Of a DNA stretch of 64,000 bases, positions 1 to 13,200 are shown in pieces. Positions within the stretch are counted from its first letter, which is position 1; each line of letters starts with the position of its first letter. The notes below the pieces were generated by a model that was not told the origin of the DNA, did no database searches, and saw nothing but the letters and a program-made list of their open reading frames with translations. The stretch comes from Apostichopus japonicus (lineage: Eukaryota > Echinodermata > Holothuroidea > Aspidochirotida > Stichopodidae): the NCBI RefSeq assembly GCF_037975245.1, contig NC_092569.1, forward strand, positions 32,695,668-32,759,667. The letters run 5' to 3'. The translations under genes and the position numbers were made by a program.

Positions 1-218
1 TAGGAAACTGCTCAGTTGTGAACTTAGAAATAACAATCAAATAAGTAAATGAATAAATACTATTTTAAATAAATGCCGATAAATAAATATGAAATCAAAA
101 GCGAACGTTTTTATCTTGGTAGGACAAAAACGCACTGCCTTCTACCTTGTATCTGGTGTTGGATTCTTTCAAAGTTTATAAATTGATCGGTTTATTTACT
201 CTTTCTCGTTTCTTGCAG

Positions 219-550
219 GTTATAATGGTTTGTCTTATATCAACAATAAACAATTCAGTACAAAAGACCAGGACAACGACGGATCCAGTAGTTACGACTG
301 TGCGGAAGGACACAGAGGAGCCTGGTGGTACGGTTATTATTATAACATTTGTTATAGTTATTGCCGTACTAGTGATTTCTCTTGCTATTATTACCCTGAG
401 GGCAACTGCTGTCGTGGTTGCACATATTCAAATCTCAACGGAGACTACGACGGCTCTACTCGAGGAACGCACATGTTCTGGCATAGTTATAGTTTGAACG
501 GTTACGGATGCAGCCTACAATACACAGATATGAAAATACGTCCTGTGTAG
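219..550 (+). CDS. Gene A, last exon only: C-terminal part of a fibrinogen-related protein
   Basis: Only the final exon of this gene lies in the window; the rest is to the left. The exon follows a tcttgcag acceptor, starts in phase 1 and ends with TAG at 548-550. It encodes the P subdomain of a fibrinogen C-terminal domain: NNKQFSTKDQDND (calcium-site region), DCAEGHRGAWWY, SNLNGDY and the terminal DMKIRPV. Between GAWWY and SNLNG lies an insertion of about 25 residues rich in Tyr and Cys, where canonical domains have only a few residues ending in Cys-His. It is the most divergent of the four last exons in the window, but keeps the same start phase and stop position. The family is secreted; the function here, probably carbohydrate or acetyl-group recognition, is inferred. 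Confidence 0.85.
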
Positions 551-821
551 ACAAAACACTGTATAAATAACACACTGTCCAAAAGAACTGTTTTTACTAA
601 GAAAAGTAAAAAAAAGATCGATACAGATCTTCAAGCATCGGACAGCTGGACGTGCCATAGACAAGAAAGAAGAAAATGCAACCAAATTACAAACGGGACG
701 ATTCGACAAATAATTCATTTTTATGGGAATGCGAAGTTATTAAGTTATGTTATTATTATGTTAACCAGCTTACTGTTGTTTGAAACTTTACAAATTGATT
801 ATTGTATAAGTCTCACAAAAG

Positions 822-827
822 AATAAA
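822..827 (+). terminator. Possible poly(A) signal of gene A
   Basis: AATAAA about 270 bases after the gene A stop codon. It is the nearest canonical hexamer I noticed in a plausible 3' UTR. AT-rich sequence gives chance matches, so confidence is modest. Confidence 0.35.
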
Positions 828-1076
828 CAATTAAAGTAAATGAAACTTACCATTTTTCCTAATATTTTGAATATCTCGTAGCCAACACTGACCCCCCCCC
901 CCCAAAAAAAACATATCATTAGTTGGATGGAAATTAACAATTTTATAAAAATGGATTTGTAATGGTTCTTGGTTTCTAGGGCACACACTCACATATTATT
1001 TACTTACATATTTAAATGAAGCCATTATCAGGGTTGCCGTGGAACTACTGACAAAACATTGGGTACCATTTATATA

Positions 1077-1077
<1 letters not shown>
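828..1077. other. Intergenic, nothing recognised
   Basis: AT-rich sequence with a C-run/A-run near 890-910 and no coding signal that I can support. Confidence 0.5.
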
Positions 1078-1123
<46 letters not shown>

Positions 1124-1286
1124 ATAGTCTTTAGATATATATCAATATATATATATATCACTAGATATATATCTATATATATATATATATATATATATAT
1201 CAATATATATATCAATAGATATATATATTTATATATCAATATATATATATATATATATCAATATATATATATATATATATATCAAT
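1078..1286. repeat. Compound TA-rich microsatellite
   Basis: Long (TA)n tracts interrupted by repeated ATATATCAATA and ATATATCTA steps. Open frames of Ile/Tyr repeats across it are artefacts of the dinucleotide. Confidence 0.9.
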
Positions 1287-1644
1287 AATTTTACGTTGGA
1301 ATGCGAGAGGTCCCGATAATTTTTAGGTGGGTAATTTTTAACGGGACACAGGTCAGGGTTCGCCTCTGGAAGAAACACAGACAAATTGACCAGTCTAGAG
1401 AAATTGAATGAGAACGTAAACTATATTGAACAATGGAGTTTGAACTAAAAACGACAAGTGGTAATTAAAAATATATAGTTAATTACTCACAAACTTAACG
1501 AAATAGGAAACACTTTAAAACACGCTGGTCTCTTCCAACGGCGATATTCCTCAGCGACCACGACCTTAATGACTCGACGACGATTCTCGGTCCGTTGTAA
1601 CGCGAAATTCACTGGGCCTCGACGGAGTTTCTCGCGATCCCAGA

Positions 1645-2276
1645 AACATCAGTCAGAGAATCGTGAATATTATCATCTTTCCTTTGTGGAAGTGAAACGA
1701 CTGAGGTGACAATTTATCTCGGGGTTTGTCTTCTATTAGATTGATTGTCCAGATATTAATTAAGAGAAGAAGATAGACGTTGGACAGTTCCTCCCAGTGG
1801 GAGATAATGAAAATATATCAGAGTGTACGAAACTACCCCTAGCAACAACATTATACGACGCTTAAAGCATCGTAGCATAAATAGCCAAGTGACAAATAAT
1901 GTTAAAGTTTGACGATTTTTCTAATTCATAGTTATCTCACAGATTTTCTTCTCTTAATTTGTCTCCTATTATTGAAGGTGTGGGCAAGGAGTGATGGAGA
2001 AGGTGATCAGGAGACCGTTGTGTATTCCTGATTCAGATTCGTTGTTAGACTAACGTCAAACTTCCACAGAGTGATTACATCATTCTTTCTCTTTTAGGTT
2101 TTTCAACGACGATCCAGCGTATCAGTTAATTTTTATCGTGGTTGGTCTGAGTATGAAAATGGTTTCGGTAATCCTGGTCAAGACCACTGGCTTGGAAATA
2201 AATATATTCACGACATAACAAACCAGAAAGCTTACCAGCTACGTATTGATTTAAGAAATTCAGGATCAATTCAGGA
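1645..2276 (+). pseudogene. Orphan copy of intron 6 plus truncated exon 7 of a fibrinogen-related gene
   Basis: From about 1672 the sequence is near-identical by eye to 28038-28637 of gene C, that is, to the intron before its second fibrinogen exon plus that exon. The exon starts at 2098 after a tttag acceptor and reads VFQRRSSVSVNFYRGW and WLGNKYIHDITNQK in frame. Homology stops at about 2273, inside the codons for NSGS. The frame then runs into unrelated sequence and a TAA at 2293-2295. No donor site, upstream exons or last exon accompany it. It is a duplicated, truncated fragment joined to the block that begins the flank of gene B. Confidence 0.88.
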
Positions 2277-4250
2277 TTCACTTTATTTACTCTAATTATT
2301 CTACGTCTTAGAGGTAATATAGTCCAAACAATATCAAACATTCTCAGCAGTTACATGAGAGTAGTCCCAAATTGTAGGACATTCAACTCTTATCCAGAAT
2401 ACTTGTTTCCTTCGCGTGCATCGCTAGAAGGATTTTATATTTAACGATTGATATCTTCTTTTCATCACCACGAATACTTCTTAACCAAAAGACTATGAGG
2501 TAGAACATTGGGGGACAAAATAACTATCGAAAATCAAATAGTATGTTACAACTAGAAAATGAAATTTAAAAAAAAACCTTCCTAATTTGAAAATGCACAA
2601 AAACTTAACCCAAAACGAATGGCTCTGTGATGTCACATTTCAGACATGTTTAAATCTCCACCATAAAGCCATTAAAACGTCACATTTCCCCAAAATAGTT
2701 ATATCAAATTTACTTAAGCTTTTTAAGGGGCGTTTATAATGATGGTGATTAGGAAGGGACATTGATGTTTACCGCTTATTAATGTCGTTTAAAATCTTCG
2801 TCTTTGAATCAAAGCTATCAATTAAGTGAACAAAAGTTGGCACAGTCAGATGATTTTGACATGAAAAAAATACATACTGAAACAACTACTAATCGATATC
2901 TACAAGATTCATATTGACAAACTGAGCTCAGTGACAGCTAAACAATAGATCATGCGCAGTGACCTTCATTTTATCGAAGTGTCTTGTCAGTTTTAATGCT
3001 ATTGAAATAACATCAAAGTGAATAGGGAAATAAAAATGAAATTTTTTTCCTGTTATTACTGAAGGTGTAGTATGATTGCGGGGGAAGGAATGGAGGGCCC
3101 GGAGGATTCGTTCAAGGACAAAAAAATAAACTTTGCCAACCTAATTCTGTGACAGACAGAACATGTTGAAAAGCTCTGGTAATCATCATTAAATTCGTCG
3201 TGAAGTTTCGCTCTCCTGTTTGCCACATGTGAAACAAAACTACATTAAACTGTTTGTCAGATTGAAAACAAACATCACAAGTAAAACTTTTTTGGGGCTA
3301 TCCTAAATGCGCACCTGTATCAAATCGTAATTTTCTGACACACACCTGAAGGTTATACATTTCCACGTCTACTAACTAAACAGGTTGCCTTCCTTTCATA
3401 CTTTGACGGGACCAATTACATTGCCTTCTTTAAGTTTCTCACATTAGCGACGTTTGCAACTTGCAAGATGACTGGGACTGACACGAAACTATAATCACAT
3501 ATATTTTACTTTGACATATATTTAAATATATGTGAGAAACGAAATACATAATAGTAGAAAGCTCTAATTGCATTTGCTTACATTTGAAATGTATCAGTAA
3601 ATAAATGGCATATTGCATAAATTTAAAAACCGGGTATGACACGAGTTATTACTTCATATATAAATAAAGAAGAGATTACATGTATTAAACTTGGGCTACA
3701 AACAATTCAAAGATCTAGGATGTACTTCTGCTGAGAAAACGAATTCAATTACGATTAAAACTGATTGAGAATGAAGATGTATTGATTATTGAACACGATG
3801 AATGCATTTTAGAAAGAAAAGAACGTGATGTGCTATCATCTGAACAAAAACAACATTTAAATTGGTAAACTTCTAGACGATTAAGGTGACGTATGAATTC
3901 AAATTCCGCGTTCCTTAGATATCCTGGGAGAAGTCTTCTCTGCACAATAATTCATTAATAAGTGTATAGCATGACACACGATAAGACGACCTTTGTATAA
4001 ACTTAATCCGAAGCAGCTTTTAACCGATAACTGTAAGGAACGTACTGATTAAATGTATTCGCTACGGATCAGAGCATGCGCAGTGACATTATTGTGACAA
4101 TTTGATACCGAATTGCTTCCATTGGCATCCGTAGTAGAATAATTTCAATCGTTATTGAATCACGTTGGCTAGATGTTGTATTTCATTGTCGTTTCATCCC
4201 TCGTCAACTGCTAAACCACGTTATATAAACTCAAGAATTATTTCAATATT
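2277..4250 (+). repeat. 5' flank of gene B, duplicated upstream of gene D and partly of gene C
   Basis: From about 2277 this stretch aligns by eye to 33218-35069 with small indels. Its right part, from about 3050, also aligns to 17550-18801 upstream of gene C. No gene is visible inside. Short open frames on the minus strand (for example 3439-3642) are not supported by anything else. It probably carries regulatory sequence that was copied with each gene. Confidence 0.8.
4074..4229 (+). promoter_or_regulatory. Putative gene B promoter: NRF1-like site and TATA box
   Basis: GCATGCGCAG at 4074-4083 resembles an NRF1-type site and sits in a block conserved upstream of all three genes. TATATAAA at 4222-4229 lies 29 bases before the start codon. 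The paralogues have TATCTAAA at the same distance (18773-18780 and 35041-35048). A TATA box so close would give an almost absent 5' UTR, so the real start of transcription may lie elsewhere. Confidence 0.4.
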
Positions 4251-7200
4251 ATGGAAAAACTTGGAGGACGCAAATGTTGGCAGAGTGTCTTGGCAGTTTT
4301 GATGTTATGGAGTTTTCTTGAATTAAACACGGTAAGTTACTTTTCAATAATTTTTTCTTCGATTCTCACATACAACTTTTGCTCTCATAGTTTGAATTTC
4401 ATATGTGGTTTGAAAATCACAATATTTTAAAGTTTTGATAACTGTGAAGTCGATTTCAGTGGTTTTATAGTAGACCATCTCTTTCCTTACTTTTCTAACC
4501 GAAAACTATCGTTAAGTTTCTATATGCATCAGGACTGCCTGCCTGTCATTCTAAAAAGTTTCTTTTTTCAATCTCTGAAAAGAGAATATCCTATACAATA
4601 TACGTATAGTGTACAAAATATATTAAAATATAAAATCGATGTTTTTTTCTAACTTCAGTCAACCATTGTTCCAGAAGGGAATGACACGCTCTCATTTTCA
4701 AAGTGCTTGAGTAAATTTGAAATCGTTTTAACTTAACTTAACTTAACTTAACTTACAAGGCAAAACAAATAAAAAAAAATGGAGGGGGGGGGTTGGAGGA
4801 AAAAGGGGAAAAAATTATGAAAAAGAATTATATCTAATGTGCTATTCATTTTTGAGGTTTGAAAAACGTGTTCAACGGTGCGAACCAAAATTCTAGTCTT
4901 TAGATATTATTTCTCTACCCCTCCTTTTTCAATACTGTAATTAATATTGCTAAATGACATGGACATGCTTACCAATTTATAACATATTTGTCGGTCTACT
5001 GCGTAAAATTTTGAGTCAATAATTATTTTCTTTTTTAGGAAAGATACGCAAATAAGTACACTTCATAAAAATGTCAGGATGTTTCTCTTATCTGTATCAA
5101 ATAACCAATCCTGTATCTAACTTCTCAAAGACTATACTTCCATTAAATGTATCCTCTGTTTATTATGCTTGGTATAAGACATCTTAATCTTAACGCTCTC
5201 TGTACCAAGAGGCACAGAAGGGTGAGACGTCTTCACTCCACTTCTTCCTACTACAAGACATAGCTAAACTATAATCAGAAAAGTTCATCAGTATAAAGTT
5301 TCTTCATCGCGAAAATGCAAATTTCCTTCTTTGATCTTTCTTATGTTTCCCGTATTTAATTTACTTGTCACATGACTTGTCTTTACTCGTACAGATTTCA
5401 ATGACAATTTCAAATGCAAATGCCCATGTTTAACGTAGCTGTCATGGTAATACCATATAAGATTCAATATTCTGTTTTAGCTATTAGACACGCACAGTTA
5501 AATTATATATTATATTCTCTTCCCTTACTTTATTTACATTGCACTGAATAATTATACAATTTTCACGAAAGCAAACATTTTACTCAGTTCCTGTTTTGTG
5601 GATAGAATTTCCAACATAAATACCAGCGAGCCAAGCTTTTTTTTTACTTCTCGTGTGATTTTTTTCCCAATGCAGTTATGAATACTAACGTTAACACGTA
5701 AATATGTATATTCAGTGCTGTTATCAGGGCGTTGTTGTGCTAGAACTGTTATCCAAAAACGTTCCAATTTGTAGGTTCTCGTATCTCGAACATCATTTAT
5801 ATAATTCATAATTAACGATCTACATGAACACAAGTATAGCGTTAGCGGAAGATAGAATGATTGTGAAGATTGAAGTTAAAGATCTAAATGTCCACACATC
5901 ATTATAGCGTCCTAACATAGATAGACAGGCCTGCGTTCAAGGCATTGGAATCTCAAGGGGTTGGAATTTTTTCACTATTCTATATATGCCGACACTGTAA
6001 CGTAATCCGCCATAAATGCTACACTTATCAAGTAGTCTTAGATTTAAATAAAAGTTTAACCCTTGTATATATCAAAGCCGTAGTGTACTTATATGTTGTT
6101 TGTGTAAGTTACTAAACAATATATTTTTGATATTTTCGTCAATAGTTTTCTCATGATACTTGATGTTGCTACAAAATAACTAAACTAGAACTTGGTACAA
6201 AATGTGATCCGACAAAGTGACAAAGTAACTCACTCTATCCTTATTGTTACCCTTAATTTAAGACAGTCGGCAAACTTTGAACTTAGTATCTCCTGCTTCG
6301 TTATAAGCCCTGTTGAATTCCAAAGAGTGTGGCTGTTTAATTCAAAAGCTTTATGAACCTATCAAATGATCGATTATACTATCGGATGTGAAAAAGAAAA
6401 TTGCGTAATCAACAGCAATCACAACAATTCTGAAATGGAACATTTTAATTCATTCGAAATGTACTAGTAGTAACAATAATCCTCAGTTAACAGATCCTCA
6501 AGTATCATGATATGAAAGGGAACTAATTCTTAAATTAATAAGTTTTACATAAGTGTATACAGACGTATTGATTTATTTTTGAATCAACAACAATTATCAT
6601 GATCTCAATTACAATTATCGTTCTACAATATATCATACTCAGCAGACTCCTGAAATTCTGCTCATTTCGTTCAACTTCAAGTTTGATTTCATATGTGGTT
6701 TTTTATTATAATTACGTCATAATGGAAAATGTTCTTTGTTGTTGTAATTTAATTTATCGACATCAACGGGAATAATTATTTTAAGTTCCTCAGTATCTTT
6801 AATTTGGGATCACACAATATTATCTTTAGGAACTAATTTGTTGTGCAATACCGTTGCCTTCACCTAGAGAAATTGGAAAATTGTTTCCAATACATTCCAA
6901 TACTTTGTGATCAAGTTCACATAGATTGCTCAAAATGTTCGCTTTTAACTTATTTTATCGCAATAATTCCACAATTCGGTTGGATAAATAAGAACCCAGT
7001 GTACAGTAAATACGTGACCAACTCAGGTACTAGATTGTTCTAATAAATATTTTATGAAGTTACAAAACTTAACAATTTGTTAAACTAAATGAAATAACGT
7101 GACGGTAGACCATGGTAAGAGTCATAAACAAATAAAACACATTCAATGAATTAGAGACATTTACAACATCTTCTTCGTTTGATCAAGTTTAGCAATCGCT

Positions 7201-10200
7201 TTAATAATTGATACAACGACCTCTTCAGGATATGAGCAAATTCTTACATTTACTTAATCACCAAATGTACTGATTCTTTATTTTCTTTCTCTCTCCATAT
7301 TCTCTCTCATGTTCCGCAATCTGCAATATAGATTCTTGAACAACCCGTATAAGTAGTATTAGATGATAAACAGTATAGACATAACCAATAGTTCAATTTA
7401 AACTTTTAATTGATAGATATTCTAAAATATGGACAATTTCCATTCGTGGAATGTTACGAATATCTGAGTTATTCAATCAGAGAATATATGTCTGATCTCA
7501 GGTTTTAATTCGTTTTATCTTCTTCAAAACTGCCAGCTCTTCCCATCTTTTTGATAAAATATGTTGTATCGCTGATAAAAGTAATCAGAGTTTCAAATAA
7601 TAACCTAAATATTTCATTGACGTTTCGCATCTTAAAAAGGTTAGTTCGTCTTTAAAATAGGCCTATCCACAGTATTGCGAATTGAATTTTTTGTTAAATC
7701 ATATTACCTGAGACACTAAGACTAGCCAAAAACCGCTAGAGGAAAGCGGAAAAACTATGTAAATACGCAGTTTGTCTACAAAGAAACATTTTAAGAGTTT
7801 TGTTGATGTTTTTTTAAAGAGCGTTTTTGTCTCTCTTTGTGCTTCTTTGTCCAAACAAAACGCTGTATTTATCAATTTGTAGAAAATATAAAAGCCAAAC
7901 TAGGTCATGGTTAATTTCCCTTTAGTAATCGTAACTGAATGCTACAAGCATTGTGTGATTTCAACGATTCTTAGCTGCCAAAAGCAGCAAAACGAGATTA
8001 GAAAATACAATTAAAGTATTATTGGGGAAAAAAAACAAGAGCTCTTCAGTGTGCGAAAGCTGAAGTAAGAAAAATATTACGTACTGGATTGTATTGTAAG
8101 TAACACGGTATAGTACGTAGAAGACTTGAAACTGAGGTTCATATTCTTGTCATGATATTGTTTTATTAGATTAATTGACATTCTGCCTAATCATATGTTC
8201 AGTGACATAGTTGCAATAGATACTTCTCGTTCCCCATTTTCGTAACTTCTTCAGTACATTGTGAAGCAGCAAAACAAGGTTGAAAAATAAAAATAGATTA
8301 TGAAGAGAAATACAGGACAAATTCTCAAAATCTCCAGTGTACGGAATGTAGATTAAAGTAAAATAATACGTACTACGGTGATACTTCGTTCTTCCTATTT
8401 TTGTAACATTTTCAGTTCTATTCTTTAACAGGTCATCGCCAGCGTCGTGAGCCAATCATCCGGTTAGTGTATTTAAATTAATATGGTTCGACAGATAAAA
8501 TTGACGTTTCATTGGTGGATTGATTGGTTTTATTACAATAATAACAACTTTCCAACCATGTCGTGAAGGGAATCTTTACTACTGAACGACGTATTCTTTG
8601 TTTTGTAGTAATCTAAATCACAATTGCAACAGCAAATTTCCACCTGTGTACAATCTTGCAGCAGTGTTTCAAACCTATGCTTGCCTTCTCTTACCAGGTG
8701 TACGTCAGCGGTTATTTCTACCCTCTTAGTTATTCACAAACCCATGCAGTCAATTATAAAAGCTGAACTGTAAATCTTAAAAATTTTAATTGACAGAGAA
8801 ATATTACAAACAGATTTGTGTTTGTTGATATGTAATATTGAACTACTCGTCGAGTAACTGTTGTAAGCTACCTTTACCTGAAGCCACTGACTTCCGGTAG
8901 ATTTAAAATATCCTCATGTACATTTGATTGATGAAAAACATTATGCAGGCCTTCTAAATACCTATCTAACATACTAACGCACGTGCAAGCAGAAATATGT
9001 ATGCACAAACCTTCATTTCAGTAGACAATTAGACATGTTTACTTCAATTTACACATAGGTTCTTCATACTTCGTTTTTCAACAACCCGAGTACCCGAGGG
9101 ATTGCAAAGAAGTATTGAATGCCTGCTCTTCTACCCACAATACATCTGGGGTGTACCTAATTAAACCAGATGGCTACTCTGAACCATTTGAAGCCTACTG
9201 TGATAATGATCTTGAAAATGGAGGATGGACGGTAAGATTTATATGAGAAGTTATTATCATAGTTAACACTTTCCTGTAGCAACGTTCAAGATCACTTTAT
9301 AACTTATAGAATCACATTACTGAAGTAAGCCGGGAGAGATGTTCATGCGAATCTGTGAATACTAATAATCAATTGTTCTTCATTTCACATTTCAGAAAAG
9401 CAATGGCAATTTCAGTAAAAACTCATTAAATTTGTGAAAGTCAAAAGATAAATGTTACTTCATGTTTTTAATTAAACCAACGTCTATTCTCGTCATTCGG
9501 TAAATGTTTAGATGTTTTTGGAAATGTGCTACAACGAAGACTTCAAGATATGGAATCACAAAGGAATCCTTATACAAGACAAGAGTTTATTGTGTTTATA
9601 TATTTCACCTGTATTTTCATTCATAAATATAACAGGTTTTGCAAAGACGACTAATGGAATCTATTAACTTCAATCGAACATGGAAGGACTTCAGAAACGG
9701 CTTCGGGTTCCCACGAAGTGAGGTTTGGCTTGGAAATGAGAAAGTTGCTTTTCTAACGAACCAAAAACAGTATCAACTACGACTGGAGTTTCAGAATGCT
9801 GCGGGACAGTCTTACTACGTAACATATGACAACTTTCGTATTTCTGATGAATGGGGGCAATATTCACTGTCAAGTTTAGGTTCATACCGAGGAACACCAA
9901 GTAAGTCAAAATAAAATAAACGACAATGTGACCGATTCTCTCATTTCAAGGCTTCTTAAAGCATGTTCTCTTTTAATAGCGTTGAATTTGATCATACGGT
10001 CAATATATATGGCTTTGATTTGTTCCTTTTTGCTCGTTTCCCACCAGACTACATTTGTATGTTTAAGTCATCTTGGCATAGATAGAAGGTAGTATCTACA
10101 ATTACCCTATTCTGTATATCTATTTCACTACGTGAGCAAAGTAATATGAAGAGAGCATAAACTAACTGAATAATATTTATAGGCAAATTTTGTCGTTATT

Positions 10201-13200
10201 TTGCTGACGCAGACATGATGGTTTGGAAAGGAGAAAACATGAGGTGATAGTAATTATGCCGAGGAAAGAAATAATATACTTTCTAAAGTGACGTCATCAA
10301 AACCAAACAGAGATTTATACTATGAAAAGGTCTTTACTGTAGTATCAGAAGATTTATTGCCTGACTTGCTATAATTATTTTCGCTTTTGCTCGTTTAATC
10401 CTTTGATTTTAAGAGCTCCGTTGGAAATAATCGTTTCTTATTCGATTTAAGTATTGTTGTTTTTCTTTTACATGATAGAATACCTACTTTTATACATCGC
10501 ATACCCATTAAAATCGATTCCTTCATACAGATTCAAACATTGAATGGTGTCCAACTAACGAAATATTCACCAACGAAACATGTGAGAGGAGGTGTGAGGA
10601 CCCTGAGACCTGCGTCTTTTCAACCTCTCTTGCAAAACCAGAGAGATGTGCTTGTGTCGGTGATTATATGATTCTAGAAGGAAATTGCATTCCTCAGAAC
10701 AAATGCTTATGTTTTGCTGCTGACAAGGGAGGTGTCTTAAGGGTAAGTACTGTGACTACGGTCAATATTGTTCACATTCTTTCTCTAACATGTCTCTAAC
10801 ATATTCTTATTTTTCTAACATTTTTTTTTTCATTCATGTCTTTTTATTTCAATAGGTCAAGACCCTTATACTTTATCAATTACAATTTTAGAAATGATTG
10901 ACTATTTTCTCATAAGAATTGATACTGATACTCTAGTACCTTTTCTTTGTTTGTTAAAGACATTTTACTATCTTTATTTTAAAACCAGAACGGCGAGTCT
11001 TTCATCAATTCAGACTGTACAAGAAGATCAAACTGTAGTAATAACCAACTTACTTTAGAAGAGAATTACCAGTGTAGTGATGACGCAACCTGTGATGAGA
11101 GGAACGGTGTCCATAGATGTTACTGCAATGATGGTTACGAAGGGGACGGGGTAGAGTGCACACGTGAGGTGATCCCAAAAGATTGCAACGATCTTCCTAC
11201 TGAGGGTACCAGGGATGGAGTTTACACCATTTACCCTGATAATTGGCCTAACGGTATTCAGGTTTACTGTGAGATGGAAAGTAACGGAGGAGGATGGACG
11301 GTGAGTTGATCAAAGCAGGAGCGCATCCTGAATTTGTTACATCTTTTCTTTGTGGAAGTGAAACGACTGACAATCTCTCTTGGTGGTTCGCCTTCTGTTG
11401 AGATTATATTGACTTTCCAGATAGAAATTAAGAGAATAAAAGAAACGTTGGCCACTTTCTTAAAGTTGGAGATATGAATAATAAGATAAGATAATATTTC
11501 AGAGAGTACAAAACCTCTTCTAGAAACGACATTACATACGGCTCTTTAGGCATCGTAGCATAAAAATTAAGGTGACAAAGATATTTAAATTTTAACGATT
11601 TTACATATTAGTTATCTCACTGATTTACTTCTCCTTATTTGTTTCCTATTACTGAAGGTGGGGCAAGAAGTGATGGAGAAGGTGATCAGGAGGCGATTGT
11701 GTTTTTGTGATTCAGATTCGTTGTTAGAATAACGTCAAGATGTTTCAAAGTGATTATTTCATACTTTTTGTCTTAGGTTTTTCAACGACGATCCAGCGCA
11801 GCAGTTCCTTTTTATCGTGGTTGGTCTGAGTATAAAAATGGTTTCGGTAATCTTAGTCAAGACCACTGGCTTGGAAATAAATACATTCACGATATAACAA
11901 ACCAGAAGACATACGAGCTACGTATTGATTTAAGAGATTCAGGATCTACACCATACTACGCCCTCTATTCTTCCTTCAGTATCAGTGACAACTCGGACAA
12001 GTATCGTCTGTCTATTGGATCATACAGCGGAGATGCTGGTTTGTATATGCCATCTTTTCGCATCCTCACAACAACTTCCATTAAAATATACTTTAAGCTA
12101 CACATTTTTTACGAACTGAAAGTTAGGTAGTTAAACGTTGAACTAGATTTAATTCTTAACGCTCCGTCGTCCAGGCTCTGTCAGTAGTAATTGCCAAGTA
12201 GCCAACAATTGGTGTCGGTGCTGTTGATATAAATATTTTCTTTTTTGTAAGCTAGTAGATATCTAGCTGAACCAAGTTTAGGGTATCAATAAGATATGAT
12301 AATGTTCTCTTCCCTTAGTTTCTCTTACTTGCTCCAGCTTGAAGGTCCTTACCAAGAATGTTTGTGCTCTTTGTATTTGATAAACACGTTTGGCTTACAA
12401 ATGCAGGAAGTCCATCTTATAATCCCAGTTAAGCTTAATTGTAAGGACATATTAAATAGAAAGTGCACAGCCACGATCAAAAGAACACACTTCCTTCGAA
12501 TAAATTCTTTTTAATAACGAGCATTTAATGTGGGAATTTCCCAGAGAGGGTGTGGATAATTTGGGCGGGAAGTCAGCACTACAAATACATTTTGTCTATT
12601 GGAAAAGTGCCTAGATATCTTGGCGGACAGTCTTATAATTTTTGAAGATAAGGTTAAAAGTACTTTATTCCAAGGAAAATGTATGTTTATTTGGTACAAC
12701 AAGGTACGAAACTTTGCAGTGACATCCAACAATCAATGTTTAACTTCTAACTTTAAAGTGTGCCTCTGTTTGAATTAGCATACATCTGAGGCACTGAGAG
12801 GCTGAATAGAAACGACAATTTAGCATATATTTAATAATCTATATAGTTGCGTGTAGGTTTATACAGCAAGTACACTCCTTTCAGAGCTAGTGTATGTCTG
12901 AGTGCAACAAATGACACAAGAAGAGGATTATAAGAAACGGGGAGGATTAATCGTGTCTCTTTCGTTTAATGTAACACACAAACTAGTAGAAAAAATATCT
13001 GACGTCACACTTTCATAATATATATTATATATCATATTCTCATCTATTTAATCACACAATATTTTAACTCATTAACTCAACAAAACTACGACCACACGAC
13101 ATATAATGAAAACACATAATTGATTTATTTACAAATTACTAAACTTATGCAACTTACTGTCTATAAATAATCGTTTAATGTGTTTGAGAAAAAAGATTGC

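Noticed and set aside
147-497. Plus-strand frame over the gene A exon with a hydrophobic stretch
   Set aside because: It is an out-of-frame shadow of the fibrinogen exon at 219-550; the same kind of shadow appears at 13715 and 44486.
1045-1239. Ile/Tyr repeat frames over TA microsatellites (also 43968-44238)
   Set aside because: Pure dinucleotide artefacts.
5552-5833. Minus-strand open frame repeated at 20152-20499 and 36523-36705
   Set aside because: Lengths and ends differ through indels in each copy, as expected for non-coding duplicated DNA.
6843-7043. Open frame in intron 1 with similar frames in introns 1 of genes C and D (21537 and 37803)
   Set aside because: The similarity follows from duplication of whole introns; the ends differ between copies, and no splice borders, signal peptide or known motif is seen.
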